From: Halobacillus salinus
GTDB lineage: Bacteria > Bacillota > Bacilli > Bacillales > Halobacillaceae
DNA length: 64,000 bases
Direction of reading: 5' to 3'
Assembly (NCBI RefSeq): GCF_004684905.1
Contig: NZ_SRJC01000003.1
Location: 248,001-312,000, forward strand
Shown here: positions 23,819 through 32,241 of the stretch, piece after piece
Layout of the letters: each line of letters begins with the position of its first letter
How positions within the stretch are numbered: position 1 is the first letter of the stretch
The notes under the pieces: model-generated
What the model was told of the DNA's origin: nothing
The model's input: the letters and a program-made list of their open reading frames with translations, nothing else
Databases searched by the model: none
Made by a program: the position numbers and the translations under genes

Positions 23819-24532
23819 GTGAGTGGGATCGAAACATTTCTTTTTCCTGTTTTGCGGACGATTTCGAGTTTTATTATTTTGCTGATTGTGACTTTGATCA
23901 TTGGTAAACACATCAATTCTCATAAAACGCACTACAGCTTCGCCCTCTCCATCACTATCGGGTCGATCATTGCCAATATGGCCTTCGATTCAGCGATTCC
24001 ATTTATTCAAATATTGGTATCATTCCTGACGATTGTCCTTATGTTTTATTTATTCTTATTTCTATCGGCCAAGAGTAGAAAGATTCGTAAATGGTTCTCA
24101 GGGCGCCCTACTGTTTTGATTGAAGACGGAAAAATCCTCGAGCACAATATGAAAAAGCTGAAGTTTTCGCTAGACGATTTGGATCAACACTTGCGCGAGC
24201 TTGGAGAGTTCGATTTCAACGAACTCGACTATGTATTATTGGAAGTAAGCGGACAATTATCCATCCAGAAGAAAGACCGCTTTCAACCCGTTACCAAACA
24301 AGATCTTCACCTTCCATCGAAAAACATCAGCATCCCACGTGAACTGATCATGGATGGGCGGATCGTTGAGAAAAATGTGAATGAAACCTATACGAAAGCT
24401 TGGATCACCCAGCAATGCCGGTCACGGAATCTAGAAATCAAAGACGTCTTCTATGCCGTCATCAATAGCTCCGGTACCCTGTTCATCGACCAATACAAAG
24501 ACAACCTCCAATCTCCATCGGACGTGGAATGA
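23819..24532 (+). CDS. DUF421 membrane protein (YetF family)
   Basis: A 237-residue protein with three membrane segments (about 8-30, 35-55, 60-80) and a soluble DUF421 domain with GRPTVLIEDGKILEHNMKK and LREKG-like LRELGEFDFNELDYVLLEVSGQLSI. Several YetF-type proteins are spore or envelope proteins of unknown action in Bacillus. The start is a GTG at 23819 with GGGGAAAGG unusually close, so the start is less certain than the gene. Confidence 0.85.
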   Translation: MSGIETFLFPVLRTISSFIILLIVTLIIGKHINSHKTHYSFALSITIGSIIANMAFDSAIPFIQILVSFLTIVLMFYLFLFLSAKSRKIRKWFSGRPTVLIEDGKILEHNMKKLKFSLDDLDQHLRELGEFDFNELDYVLLEVSGQLSIQKKDRFQPVTKQDLHLPSKNISIPRELIMDGRIVEKNVNETYTKAWITQQCRSRNLEIKDVFYAVINSSGTLFIDQYKDNLQSPSDVE

Positions 24533-24547
24533 TGGATGGATAGACCA

Positions 24548-24590
24548 GGGACAGGCACCTCGTCCCACTTGGGACGAGGTGCCTGTCCCC
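24548..24590. repeat. GGGACAGG hairpin repeat, tight perfect pair (locus 6)
   Basis: Units at 24548-24566 and 24571-24590 are perfect reverse complements across four bases, giving one long uninterrupted hairpin 15 bases after the DUF421 stop codon. Confidence 0.92.
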
Positions 24591-24645
24591 ACGGATGAAT
24601 TTCTTCAAACTATAGCACACTAATGAGGAAAGGATGGTGAGCATC

Positions 24646-24786
24646 ATGACGAAGCGTAAAGCTCAACGCGATGCGGCGTTAACAAGCAATAACACTCCGA
24701 CAGAAAGCCTACCGCATCAAAACGATACCGGGAAGCGTACGAATAAGAACCGTCCTCATCAAGGACCGGGTGCGAACACAAAATAA
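24646..24786 (+). CDS. Small basic protein, possibly spore-related, unknown
   Basis: A 46-residue protein (MTKRKAQRDAALTSNN...) rich in K, R, N, Q and T with no hydrophobic core, ending in QGPGANTK. The composition and the MTKRKA start recall minor small acid-soluble spore proteins, but I cannot assign a known one. GAGGAAAGG and GGTGAGC lie upstream; an ATG four codons earlier is also possible. A terminator follows 16 bases after the stop codon. Confidence 0.6.
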   Translation: MTKRKAQRDAALTSNNTPTESLPHQNDTGKRTNKNRPHQGPGANTK

Positions 24787-24801
24787 TTCTTCCACCATAA
24801 G

Positions 24802-24833
24802 AAAGCCCAGACCTACTAAGTGGTCTGGGCTTT
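24802..24833. terminator. Bidirectional terminator
   Basis: AAAGCCCAGACC pairs perfectly with GGTCTGGGCTTT around eight bases, between the small basic protein gene and the convergent SDR gene. Confidence 0.9.
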
Positions 24834-24843
24834 GTTGTATATT

Positions 24844-25608
24844 TTAATCTTCGCTGAACGAACGCTCTACATACGGATAAACCGGGTCTTTCAGATGGAA
24901 TTCATATGTCTCTCCATCCACGATACCAAGCACTTTCTCGCTATCATACAAATCCAACAAGAAATGCGCCATTTCTTTTGCTGTATGGTATTTTGCTACG
25001 TTTCCTTCATATTCTACGTCTTCGACATCAAGTGAGCGCTTCATGAATTCTGTTTCGGTCGCAGCTGGCGCCAAGACTTTCGCTCTCATTTGAGCCCCTT
25101 TGTTTTGCAGCTCTTGGGCAAGTCCCTCCGTAAAGGCACTTACGTAAAACTTCGTCGAGCAGTAAGTGACCGCTCCACCGACGATGTTGTAACCTCCTGC
25201 TGATGAGATATTCAACAGCTGCGTGCCCTCTTTCTTTTCATAATCGCGAACGAATAGAGTGGAGAGGACCGTCAGTGCTTCCACATTCAAGCGAAGCATC
25301 TTCTGGATTTTACCAAGATCCTGCTCAGCGACAGGGTCGAAGTTTCCGAACCCGGCATTATTGACGAACGTCTCTAATTCATACGAACTTAGATCATCGT
25401 ATAGCGCTTGTACGTTCTCACTGACCGTCAAATCAGTCGGACGAACGACAACATCCACGTCGTGATCTTTTTGAATGGTACTTTTCAGATCGTTCAATTG
25501 CTCCTCGCGTCGCGCTACAAGAATCAAGTCCTTTCCTCTTGATGCAAAAGCGATCGCCGCTTCATATCCGATTCCTGAACTTGCTCCTGTAATGACTGTA
25601 TAACCCAT
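24844..25608 (-). CDS. Short-chain dehydrogenase/reductase
   Basis: A 254-residue classical SDR with the cofactor motif TGASSGIG (7-14), NNAG (83-86), catalytic Ser136 and the Y-x-x-x-K pair Tyr149/Lys153. VARRE after strand 2 favours NADP(H). The substrate is unknown. It is divergent from a MerR gene, and its promoter has the stretched 19-base spacer of MerR-controlled genes, so it is the likely MerR target. Confidence 0.92.
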   Translation of the reverse strand: MGYTVITGASSGIGYEAAIAFASRGKDLILVARREEQLNDLKSTIQKDHDVDVVVRPTDLTVSENVQALYDDLSSYELETFVNNAGFGNFDPVAEQDLGKIQKMLRLNVEALTVLSTLFVRDYEKKEGTQLLNISSAGGYNIVGGAVTYCSTKFYVSAFTEGLAQELQNKGAQMRAKVLAPAATETEFMKRSLDVEDVEYEGNVAKYHTAKEMAHFLLDLYDSEKVLGIVDGETYEFHLKDPVYPYVERSFSED

Positions 25609-25643
25609 GAATGCTTCTCCTCCTTGTTATATGTTACGATACA

Positions 25644-25674
25644 AGCATACTTGTTAAAGTGCACTTCAAGTCAA
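25644..25674 (-). promoter_or_regulatory. MerR-type promoter with operator in a 19-base spacer
   Basis: Reverse strand TTGACT (25669-25674) and TATGCT (25644-25649) are 19 bases apart, the spacing typical of promoters activated by MerR proteins through DNA twisting. The spacer contains the palindrome AAGTGCACTT at 25657-25666. Confidence 0.82.
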
Positions 25675-25700
25675 GCGATTATAAGTAAGGAGAGCCGATT

Positions 25701-26072
25701 ATGTACACCATTACCGAAGTTGCAAGAAAGCTTGGAATCAAGCCACATACGCTCCGCTACTATGAGAGAGAAGGCATCATAGAGTCTGAACGAACAGATT
25801 CCGGTGTCCGCCGCTACACCGAACAACACATCCAGTGGCTCCGGTTCGTCGTAAAACTGCGGGAAACACACATGCCCGTCTCCGTCATCAAACAATACGT
25901 CGACTATTACAAACAAGGGGACCACACAGCCCCCGAGCGACTAAAACTCATCGAAGAGCATCTAACCGCCATCCACAAACAAATCGAAGAACTCCAAGAA
26001 ACAGAAATCATGCTAAAACACAAAGTGAGTACCTATAAAGACATGATGGGGACAGGGACACTGTCCCACTGA
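25701..26072 (+). CDS. MerR-family regulator
   Basis: A 123-residue protein with a MerR winged helix (MYTITEVARKLGIKPHTLRYYEREG split over 1-25; a typical YTIxEVA start), then a dimerisation coiled coil (about 82-115). No metal-binding cysteines, so it is more like the AdhR/YraB group that senses aldehydes or other stress. Divergent from the SDR gene. The last residues (MGTGTLSH) are encoded by a hairpin repeat unit starting at 26048, so the natural C-terminus was probably different. Confidence 0.9.
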   Translation: MYTITEVARKLGIKPHTLRYYEREGIIESERTDSGVRRYTEQHIQWLRFVVKLRETHMPVSVIKQYVDYYKQGDHTAPERLKLIEEHLTAIHKQIEELQETEIMLKHKVSTYKDMMGTGTLSH

Positions 26073-26093
26073 TGGGACGAGGTCCCTGTCCCC
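26048..26093. repeat. GGGACAGG hairpin repeat, tight pair (locus 7)
   Basis: Units at 26048-26067 and 26074-26093, six bases apart. The first overlaps the MerR coding end; the second ends 17 bases before the yitT-type start codon. Confidence 0.92.
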
Positions 26094-26110
26094 AGAGAGG
26101 AGGTCGGTTT

Positions 26111-26947
26111 ATGAATAAGAGAACCTGGATCGATCTGATTTGGCTCGTTCTCGGATCGTTCATCTTCGCAATGGGAGTGAACTACTTCGCCATTCCTAAC
26201 CGCCTTTCAGAAGGTGGCATCATCGGAATTACCATCGTCACCTACTACCTGTTCGAATGGTCACCTGGTGTCGTCAACTTCATCTTGAACTCAACACTCT
26301 TAGCGATCGGGTATAAATTTTTCACAAAACGCATGACAATCTATACGATTATTTCGATTTTCCTTTCTTCCCTCTTCCTTCATATTTCCGTCGGATGGGG
26401 AGAGAATTTGAATGGCGATTCGTTGCTCGCTGCCCTCTTTGCAGGTCTATCTGTCGGTGCCGGCATCGGGCTGATTTTCAAAGCAGGGGGAACATCAGGC
26501 GGCAGCACGATTATCGCTAGATTGCTGAACCAATTCCTTGGCTGGAGTGTCGGAAAAGCGATGCTCATCATGGACATCATCGTCATCGCCGGTTCTGCAT
26601 TTGTCATCGGAAAAGAAAGAGCGATGTACACGCTCGTTGCCATTTATATCGGGGCGAAGGTAATCGACGCCATCATCGAAGGCGCCGAAGAAAGAAGTGC
26701 GGTCATGATTATCTCCGACCAACACGAGAAAATCCTTGAAACCGTCACCCGGAAAATGTACCGAGGCGTCACGGTGCTGGAAGCAAAAGGCGGCTACACG
26801 CACGAAGACAAAAACGTACTATACCTCGTCATCCATAAACGAGAGATCGTACAACTGAAGAAATATATCGAAGACATCGATCCAGACACCTACATCACCA
26901 CCCACCGCGTCCAAGAAATCTTCCGCCAAGGCTATAAAGGCAGTTAG
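26111..26947 (+). CDS. YitT-family membrane protein
   Basis: A 278-residue protein: about five membrane segments in the first 170 residues (FAMGVNYFAIPNRLSEGGIIGI, GGTSGGSTIIA) and a C-terminal DUF2179 domain (about 190-275, MIISDQHEKI...YITTHRVQEIF). This is the standard YitT architecture; transport function not established. ATG 26111 after AGAGGAGG. The stop codon TAG shares its G with a hairpin repeat. Confidence 0.9.
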   Translation: MNKRTWIDLIWLVLGSFIFAMGVNYFAIPNRLSEGGIIGITIVTYYLFEWSPGVVNFILNSTLLAIGYKFFTKRMTIYTIISIFLSSLFLHISVGWGENLNGDSLLAALFAGLSVGAGIGLIFKAGGTSGGSTIIARLLNQFLGWSVGKAMLIMDIIVIAGSAFVIGKERAMYTLVAIYIGAKVIDAIIEGAEERSAVMIISDQHEKILETVTRKMYRGVTVLEAKGGYTHEDKNVLYLVIHKREIVQLKKYIEDIDPDTYITTHRVQEIFRQGYKGS

Positions 26948-26992
26948 GGGACAGGGACTTTGTCCCGCGAGAGGGACAAGGTCCCTGTCCCC
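26947..26992. repeat. GGGACAGG hairpin repeat, tight pair (locus 8)
   Basis: Units at 26947-26966 and 26973-26992, six bases apart, arms differ at one place. The first base is the last base of the yitT-type stop codon. Confidence 0.92.
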
Positions 26993-27070
26993 TCTTAGTT
27001 TAAACTCACAACAAACGGGGAATATTAAAACATTATCTAACTCTTATCCACTATACAGGAGGGTTTCATT

Positions 27071-27925
27071 TTGAAAGATGCGATCGAACGGAAGACGATT
27101 CACTGTACGTCAGAATATGGCACGCTAAAGAGTGTGATCGTAGCCCCTCCAACTTTTATGCGGATTGAAAGCATCATGAATGAAACCCAGAAACATTTCA
27201 AAAACGAGAACATCGACCAACAGCGAGCAACCGAACAGCACAATATCTTCACAGAAACACTACAGAAAAACGGAGCAGAAGTCATTGAGCTACCCGCTAA
27301 TCCGGAATTGAATGAGCAGGTCTTCACGCGAGATATCGGTTTCACGATTGACGACCTGTTATTCATCGGAGCGATGGACGAACCATTACGCAAACAAGAA
27401 CCTTTGTTATTAAAAGCTTGGTGTGAAGACTACGGAATTCCTTTTCACGAATCTGAGAACGGTTCTATCGAGGGCGGGGACGTGCTTCTAGATGGTGAGA
27501 GAGTGTGGATCGGGGTAAGCAGCAGGACTACGGAACAAGCGATTGACGCCCTTCGAAGCGAGCTTCCTGATAAGCAAATCGAAGGAATCAGCTTGAGGGA
27601 TGGCGTTCTCCACTTGGACTGCGCACTGAATATACTGAGTGATTCATGGGCGCTCATTTATCCACCTGCGTTTTCAACAGCCGATATTAAACGGATACAA
27701 TCTCGTTTCAACTTGATTCCTATGACGAGAGCTGAATATTTCAACCTCGGCCCGAATGTTTTATCGATCGGAAATCAAACCGTCATCAGTCTAAAGCAAA
27801 ACAAACGGATCAACCAAGAGCTTGCCAATCAAGGCTTCCATGTGATTGGAATCGATTTCAGTGAAATCATCAAATCCGGCGGCTCCTTCCGTTGCTGCTC
27901 CCTCCCCTTGCACCGGGGACAATAG
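27071..27925 (+). CDS. Dimethylarginine dimethylaminohydrolase-like protein
   Basis: A 284-residue protein of the amidinotransferase/DDAH fold that acts on arginine-like guanidino groups. Active-site elements are TRDIGF, EGGDVL, LHLDCAL (histidine) and the terminal cysteine in GGSFRCCSLPL. Candidate reactions are hydrolysis of methylarginines or arginine; the exact substrate is not settled. TTG start 8 bases after GGAGGG; the nearby ATG at 27078 is out of frame. The protein stops nine residues after the cysteine, in a repeat-derived GGGACAATAG. Confidence 0.87.
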   Translation: MKDAIERKTIHCTSEYGTLKSVIVAPPTFMRIESIMNETQKHFKNENIDQQRATEQHNIFTETLQKNGAEVIELPANPELNEQVFTRDIGFTIDDLLFIGAMDEPLRKQEPLLLKAWCEDYGIPFHESENGSIEGGDVLLDGERVWIGVSSRTTEQAIDALRSELPDKQIEGISLRDGVLHLDCALNILSDSWALIYPPAFSTADIKRIQSRFNLIPMTRAEYFNLGPNVLSIGNQTVISLKQNKRINQELANQGFHVIGIDFSEIIKSGGSFRCCSLPLHRGQ

Positions 27926-27943
27926 GGACAGGCACCTCGTCCC
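27925..27943. repeat. GGGACAGG hairpin repeat, single unit (locus 9)
   Basis: The unit starts on the last G of the DDAH-like stop codon; a partial copy (GGGGAC) sits just before it inside the last codons. No reverse partner is seen before the terminator at 27958. Confidence 0.85.
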
Positions 27944-27957
27944 GCCAAACAAAACGA

Positions 27958-27987
27958 AAGCCAGGCTCTCCGATCAGAGCCTGGCTT
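27958..27987. terminator. Bidirectional terminator
   Basis: AAGCCAGGCTCT pairs perfectly with AGAGCCTGGCTT around six bases, between convergent genes. Confidence 0.9.
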
Positions 27988-27999
27988 CTTTTATTCCTA

Positions 28000-28815
28000 T
28001 TACGATTCTTTCATTCTTTCATCTTGGGACAAATACTCCGTCCCTTTGTCCCCATTCATAAACGCCATCGATACTTGATTAAAAGTATCGGAGTCATCTA
28101 AATTGACGACGTGGCCGGCGTGGGGCACGATGTGCAACTGGGCGTTGGCTAAACCTGTGGTATCACGGATGACGTCACGTTTGAACATATGGTCGCCTTC
28201 TCCCATGATATAGAGCTTCGGGATAGAATTCGCGACGCTCGGAACCTTCGCAAAGGTTACTTTTACATTATGAGCAATGCCATACCATCCCAGGAATTCT
28301 TTTCTCTTCATTCTAGAGGCTTCTTTAATGAAAGCATTTCTAGATTCTTTATGGTTCTGCCTTGGCATCAATATCATCGCAAACAAGGCATATAACCAAA
28401 TATGAGGCGTAAAGTTTTTAATCCATTTACCGATCAGGAAGAAAAACTTCGAAGAAAGACTCATTTTCGTGATCGCACCACCGAGTACTGCCTTTTCGAC
28501 CCGTTCAGGGGCCATCGACATGATCTGGTGGGTCAAAACAGAGCCGAGAGAAATACCGACAAAGTGAGCTTTATACACTCCAACCTCATCAAGCACATCG
28601 ATTACGTCCTTCGCCGCGCGACGGAACGAGAAATCCTCTACTTCTTCGACACTCGGGGAGTTTTTATGTCCACGCAAATGGACAACAATTACATTGAACT
28701 GTTCCTTGTAGGCTTTAATCTGAGGGAAAAAGATACTGGCACTTCCACCAATACCATGCAGCAAAACAACATTCTCTTTGGCAGGATCTTCACCAAAGAC
28801 TCTATATTCTAACAC
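28000..28815 (-). CDS. Alpha/beta hydrolase
   Basis: A 271-residue alpha/beta hydrolase with the oxyanion segment LLHGIGGSA, the nucleophile elbow VGISLGSV (serine), an acidic residue before MFKRDV and the histidine in PHAGHVVNLD. This is the common layout of esterases and lactonases; substrate unknown. GTG start at 28815 after AGAAAGAGGTG; longer forms run upstream of this site and are less likely. The C-terminal GDKGTEYLSQ stretch is encoded by a repeat unit. Confidence 0.85.
   Translation of the reverse strand: MLEYRVFGEDPAKENVVLLHGIGGSASIFFPQIKAYKEQFNVIVVHLRGHKNSPSVEEVEDFSFRRAAKDVIDVLDEVGVYKAHFVGISLGSVLTHQIMSMAPERVEKAVLGGAITKMSLSSKFFFLIGKWIKNFTPHIWLYALFAMILMPRQNHKESRNAFIKEASRMKRKEFLGWYGIAHNVKVTFAKVPSVANSIPKLYIMGEGDHMFKRDVIRDTTGLANAQLHIVPHAGHVVNLDDSDTFNQVSMAFMNGDKGTEYLSQDERMKES
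28026..28053. repeat. GGGACAGG-type repeat inside a coding end (locus 10)
   Basis: A diverged unit, GGGACAAATACTCCGTCCC, followed by TTTGTCCCC, lies inside the last 20 codons of the hydrolase gene and is translated. Confidence 0.75.
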
Positions 28816-28918
28816 GGATGCACCTCTTTCTAGATGGATAACAAAAAGAGAGAATCTATTGAACATCGACACCATTCAACAATTCTCTCGTTTACTAAGA
28901 TAACACAAACGCTTCCAT

Positions 28919-28997
28919 GGGGACAGGCTCTCTGTCCCTATTTCACCATTTTGACAAAGTTTTGACTGTTCTGAGTTGGGACGAGGTCCCTGTCCCC
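28919..28997. repeat. GGGACAGG hairpin repeat, loose pair at the RAYT 3' end (locus 11)
   Basis: Units at 28919-28938 (forward) and 28978-28997 (reverse), 39 bases apart. The RAYT stop codon (28943-28945) is between them, and the reverse unit encodes RAYT residues near 254-260. Confidence 0.9.
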
Positions 28998-29755
28998 AAA
29001 CGTCCCAACCGTCCGATTACGCTTTTGGAGATGCCGGTAACTCTGGAGAGTTGTCTGATCGATACTCCCTTTCGGTTCTTCAGCTCTATTAGTATGGATT
29101 CACGCTCTTGTTTGTTCATGTGCTGAAGCTGGCTGTTGTGTTCGATTCCCTTGTCTTTCAAAAAGTCCATAACATCCGAATCTTTGATACGTACAGGCAA
29201 GTCGAGGTATTCCTCTTTATCCGATTCGGCCATGTGTACGGCGAATAACTTTCGTGCAGTAGACATATTTGGAGAAAATAAGGTGAGGGCTTTTTCCGTA
29301 TTGATCAATCCCGCAGTACGGAAGTAATCTTGGTAACTCGTCCACTGCGGAACATCGACACGCTGAACGAGCCCCGCATTCAAAGGGTTTTGATGAATAT
29401 AACGAAGTACTTTCAGAAAAGAAGTCACGCTTTCTACTGGTTCACTCTTGAACCGGTCTTGAAACAGATGACCACATCGCTCGTGCTTGGCATTGTACCA
29501 ATAAACGTAACTCGCACACATCCGCATAATGCAGTTGGAAATATCCTTATCCCGCTCTTCCATCAGCAAATGTACATGATTGTCCATCAAACAGTAGCCG
29601 TACAACTGGAAGTGTCCAGCTCTCTTCCCCCTTGCCAATGTACTCAAGAATCGTAAACGATCCTCATCATCTTCGAAAATCACTAAATGATTAACTCCGC
29701 GCATCATAACATGATACAATCCCTCGCTGCTCTTTCTTCTCGGTCTTCTTGCCAT
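28943..29755 (-). CDS. REP-associated tyrosine transposase (RAYT, Y1 HUH family)
   Basis: A 270-residue single-strand transposase of the TnpA-REP type related to IS200/IS605. The HUH motif is His60-Val-His62 in LMDNHVHLL, GHLFQDRFKS follows (96-105), and the catalytic tyrosine is probably Tyr119 in RYIHQNPLNAGL. A helix-turn-helix-like end (about 229-250, VSIRQLSRVTGISKSVIGRL) may help bind hairpins. Start ATG 29755 after AAGGAGGTAGGAG. The gene is bracketed by GGGACAGG units: 29770-29789 before it, and a pair around its stop codon. Residues 254-260 are repeat-encoded. No IS ends or target duplication are apparent, as expected for a domesticated RAYT. Confidence 0.92.
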   Translation of the reverse strand: MARRPRRKSSEGLYHVMMRGVNHLVIFEDDEDRLRFLSTLARGKRAGHFQLYGYCLMDNHVHLLMEERDKDISNCIMRMCASYVYWYNAKHERCGHLFQDRFKSEPVESVTSFLKVLRYIHQNPLNAGLVQRVDVPQWTSYQDYFRTAGLINTEKALTLFSPNMSTARKLFAVHMAESDKEEYLDLPVRIKDSDVMDFLKDKGIEHNSQLQHMNKQERESILIELKNRKGVSIRQLSRVTGISKSVIGRLGRLGTGTSSQLRTVKTLSKW

Positions 29756-29769
29756 ACTCCTACCTCCTT

Positions 29770-29967
29770 GGGGACCGGGCGTTTGTCCCTTTTCCAATAG
29801 TTTAATAGAGGTTCATGAAGCGTTCCATTGATGAAAGGAGCAGTTTCCTCCCACATCCCCTCTACAAACACTCTTTTCCCACTAGGAAATTAAGAAAAAT
29901 AGAGCCTCTACACACCTTAGAAAATCAAATTTACATATACATAAATCGGGACAAAGTGCCTGTCCCC
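29770..29967. repeat. GGGACAGG units upstream of the RAYT gene (loci 12 and 13)
   Basis: A forward unit at 29770-29789 lies just before the RAYT ribosome binding site. A reverse unit at 29948-29967 is 158 bases away. The 158-base space contains no gene and looks AT-rich. The two form a wide inverted pair on the 5' side of RAYT. Confidence 0.82.
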
Positions 29968-30019
29968 AACGTCCCAAGTACGTTACAATGTATAAAAAAG
30001 GAAGAAGGAGTTGAGGTTG

Positions 30020-30463
30020 ATGGGAGAGGAAAATACAGTTGGTGGTATAGTGAAGCGGAGCGGGCTTGTGTTGATGTTGTTTGGATTTATCCTGGGGTTC
30101 GTTATATGGATTATGCCTGAGTTTACATATGAGTTAGGTGCTTTCAAGTGGATTATTGGAACCTTGATGATGATTGGCGGGATTTTCGCTGCCTTGATGT
30201 GTTACGGTCTGGCAGAAGGCTTGCGTCTCTTGGAATCCATCCGCAATCAGAACCGAACGGAAGAAGCACAAGACGAAGTGCAACTCGCTCCTACCCTCCC
30301 GATTCAGAAAGAAGATCAAGCCGAAATTAATCAATACTTCCACGAAAGAAACAAAAGCGTAGATTCCATCACTCCAACAGAACAAGAAGACGTCTACGTC
30401 GTTTACGTCGACGGCGTACAACACATAGTAGAGACCGGCGGATTCACCTTGAAATTTTTATAG
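30020..30463 (+). CDS. Two-helix membrane protein, unknown
   Basis: A 147-residue protein with two membrane segments (about 14-35 and 45-70) and a hydrophilic C-terminal half containing EDVYVVYVDGVQHIVETGG. ATG 30020 is nine bases after AAGAAGGAG; a TTG at 30011 would touch it. I do not recognise the family. Its TAG stop codon shares its G with a hairpin repeat. Confidence 0.75.
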   Translation: MGEENTVGGIVKRSGLVLMLFGFILGFVIWIMPEFTYELGAFKWIIGTLMMIGGIFAALMCYGLAEGLRLLESIRNQNRTEEAQDEVQLAPTLPIQKEDQAEINQYFHERNKSVDSITPTEQEDVYVVYVDGVQHIVETGGFTLKFL

Positions 30464-30509
30464 GGGACAGGGACCTTGTCCCACCGAATGGGACGAGGTC
30501 CCTGTCCCC
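30463..30509. repeat. GGGACAGG hairpin repeat, tight pair (locus 14)
   Basis: Units at 30463-30482 and 30490-30509, seven bases apart; arms differ at one place that still allows G-U pairing in RNA. It begins on the last base of the preceding stop codon. Confidence 0.92.
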
Positions 30510-30526
30510 CACAACTCCCACACAAA

Positions 30527-30559
30527 GAAAGAGCTTGGCCGCTAAGCCAAGCTCTTTTT
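30527..30559. terminator. Bidirectional terminator
   Basis: GAGCTTGGC pairs with GCCAAGCTC around six bases, with A-run left and T-run right, between convergent genes. Confidence 0.88.
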
Positions 30560-30561
30560 CT

Positions 30562-31989
30562 TTATCCTGCTGCTTCTTGTTTTTCTTCCGTTTCTTCCTC
30601 CCAAGCTTCTGCATTATCAATTCCTAGTTTAGAAGGAGAGAATTCAGGGTTCTTCCCTGCTTTTCGCTGCACTTCATAGTCTTTCAAGACACGGAAGGCG
30701 ACTTTTGCTAACAACCCGATTGCAACCAAGTTGATTACTGTCATCAATGCCATGAACAAGTCGGCCATTTTCCAAACTAAGCTCAAGCTTGAAACAGATC
30801 CAATCAATACAAACGCCATTGTTGCAAAACGGAATGCTAGAATACCAGCTTTACTCTGTTTGATGAATTCAATATTCGTTTCTCCGTAATAGTAAGACCC
30901 GATGATCGAACTGAAGGCGAATAAGAAGATCGCCAATGAAATGAAGATTCCTGCCCATCCACCAATGTGTGAATCCAGTGAGTTTTGTAGCAACTCGATA
31001 CCGGATACGTCTCCCGATTGGAATACAGGAGCCAAAAGGATGATGAATGCAGTAGAGGAACATACAAGGATGGTATCAACGAATACACCCAAAGATTGAA
31101 TCAATCCTTGTTTAGCTGGGTGAGACGTAGTAGAGGTTGCAGCTGCGTTCGGCGCACTACCCATACCTGCTTCGTTTGAGAATAGTCCACGCTTCACACC
31201 GTTCATAATAGCTGCACCGATTGCACCGCCGAAAGCTTGCTCTAAGCCGAATGCACTTCCTACAATAACGCCTAGAACAGAAGGCAATTCACTGAAGTTC
31301 ATCACAAGTACCACAAGTGCAATTGCAATGTACAAGATCGCCATCACTGGCACAATGATACTGGATAAGTTCGCGATTCTATGAACTCCACCGAAAATAA
31401 CCAAGCCGGTAACAGCTGTAATAATAAGTCCGACCGTCAAACGGTTGATTCCGAATGAGTTTTCGAACGCTAACGCAATCGTATTTGCCTGAACCGAATT
31501 AAAAATAAGTCCGAATGTAACAGCGATCAGGATCGCAAATACAATGCCCCATGCTCTCGAATTCAATCCTTTTTCAATGTAATAGGCTGGCCCACCACGG
31601 AAAGATTTAGAATCTCGTACCTTATACACCTGCGCAAGCGTACTCTCGATAAAAGCGGTCGCTCCACCAAGCAGCGCAACAATCCACATCCAGAATACCG
31701 CACCAGGTCCACCCAACGTGATCGCTACAGCTACCCCGGCAAGGTTCCCTGTCCCGATTCTCGTCGCGGCTCCGATACAAAAAGATTTAAAAGGGGATAT
31801 ATTCTTTTCTCCCTCTTTGTATTCAGGTTTCTCTGTTAGAACTCGAAACATTTCTCCGATAAAGCGGAATTGTACGAACCGGGACGCGATTGTAAAATAA
31901 ATGCCTAAACCTAATAGTCCCGCAATCAGTACGTAACCCCACAACACACCATTAGCTGAATCAATAATCCCTGACAAAAAACCTTCCAT
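30562..31989 (-). CDS. AGCS-family alanine/glycine:cation symporter
   Basis: A 475-residue sodium-coupled amino acid carrier (AlsT/YrbD type) with about 11 membrane segments. Family marks are GAATRIGTGNLAGVAVAITLGGPGAVFWMW (split over about 74-103), GGPAYYIEKGL and GLFSNEAGMGSAPNAAA. It brings in alanine or glycine with Na+, which suits a halophile. ATG 31989 after AAAGGAGATGG. Single-gene unit. Confidence 0.93.
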   Translation of the reverse strand: MEGFLSGIIDSANGVLWGYVLIAGLLGLGIYFTIASRFVQFRFIGEMFRVLTEKPEYKEGEKNISPFKSFCIGAATRIGTGNLAGVAVAITLGGPGAVFWMWIVALLGGATAFIESTLAQVYKVRDSKSFRGGPAYYIEKGLNSRAWGIVFAILIAVTFGLIFNSVQANTIALAFENSFGINRLTVGLIITAVTGLVIFGGVHRIANLSSIIVPVMAILYIAIALVVLVMNFSELPSVLGVIVGSAFGLEQAFGGAIGAAIMNGVKRGLFSNEAGMGSAPNAAATSTTSHPAKQGLIQSLGVFVDTILVCSSTAFIILLAPVFQSGDVSGIELLQNSLDSHIGGWAGIFISLAIFLFAFSSIIGSYYYGETNIEFIKQSKAGILAFRFATMAFVLIGSVSSLSLVWKMADLFMALMTVINLVAIGLLAKVAFRVLKDYEVQRKAGKNPEFSPSKLGIDNAEAWEEETEEKQEAAG

Positions 31990-32134
31990 GAATCCATCTC
32001 CTTTTTTTCTGAAAAAAATGTGATGTTTATTAGTTTACACGAATAATTATAAATTTCAATATTTTCTGACAAAATAAGTTCGTTTCCATAACATTCCATG
32101 TAACGATTATTTACATATATTAGATGGACTGGGA

Positions 32135-32180
32135 GGGACAGGGACCTCGTCCCACTTAATGGGACAAGCTCCCTGTCCCC
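32135..32180. repeat. GGGACAGG hairpin repeat, tight pair (locus 15)
   Basis: Units at 32135-32153 and 32161-32180, seven bases apart, with two arm differences. It lies in the 252-base gap between galE and the AGCS gene, beyond the galE terminator. Confidence 0.92.
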
Positions 32181-32193
32181 AAAAAAAACAAAA

Positions 32194-32236
32194 AAATCCC
32201 GCCTTCCGTTCTAATTAAGAACGAAAAGCGGGATTC
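32194..32236 (-). terminator. Terminator after galE
   Basis: Reverse strand AATCCCGC pairs with GCGGGATT, with an inner GTTCT/AGAAC stem, and a T-rich tail follows. Confidence 0.82.
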
Positions 32237-32241
32237 TATTA

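Noticed and set aside
24646-24786. Small basic protein as SspO
   Set aside because: It shares only the MTKRKA start with SspO; the rest of the sequence does not match what I recall of that protein.
28919-29967. RAYT locus as a complete IS200/IS605 element
   Set aside because: No TnpB gene, no element-specific left and right ends apart from the dispersed units, and the same units occur far away without any transposase.
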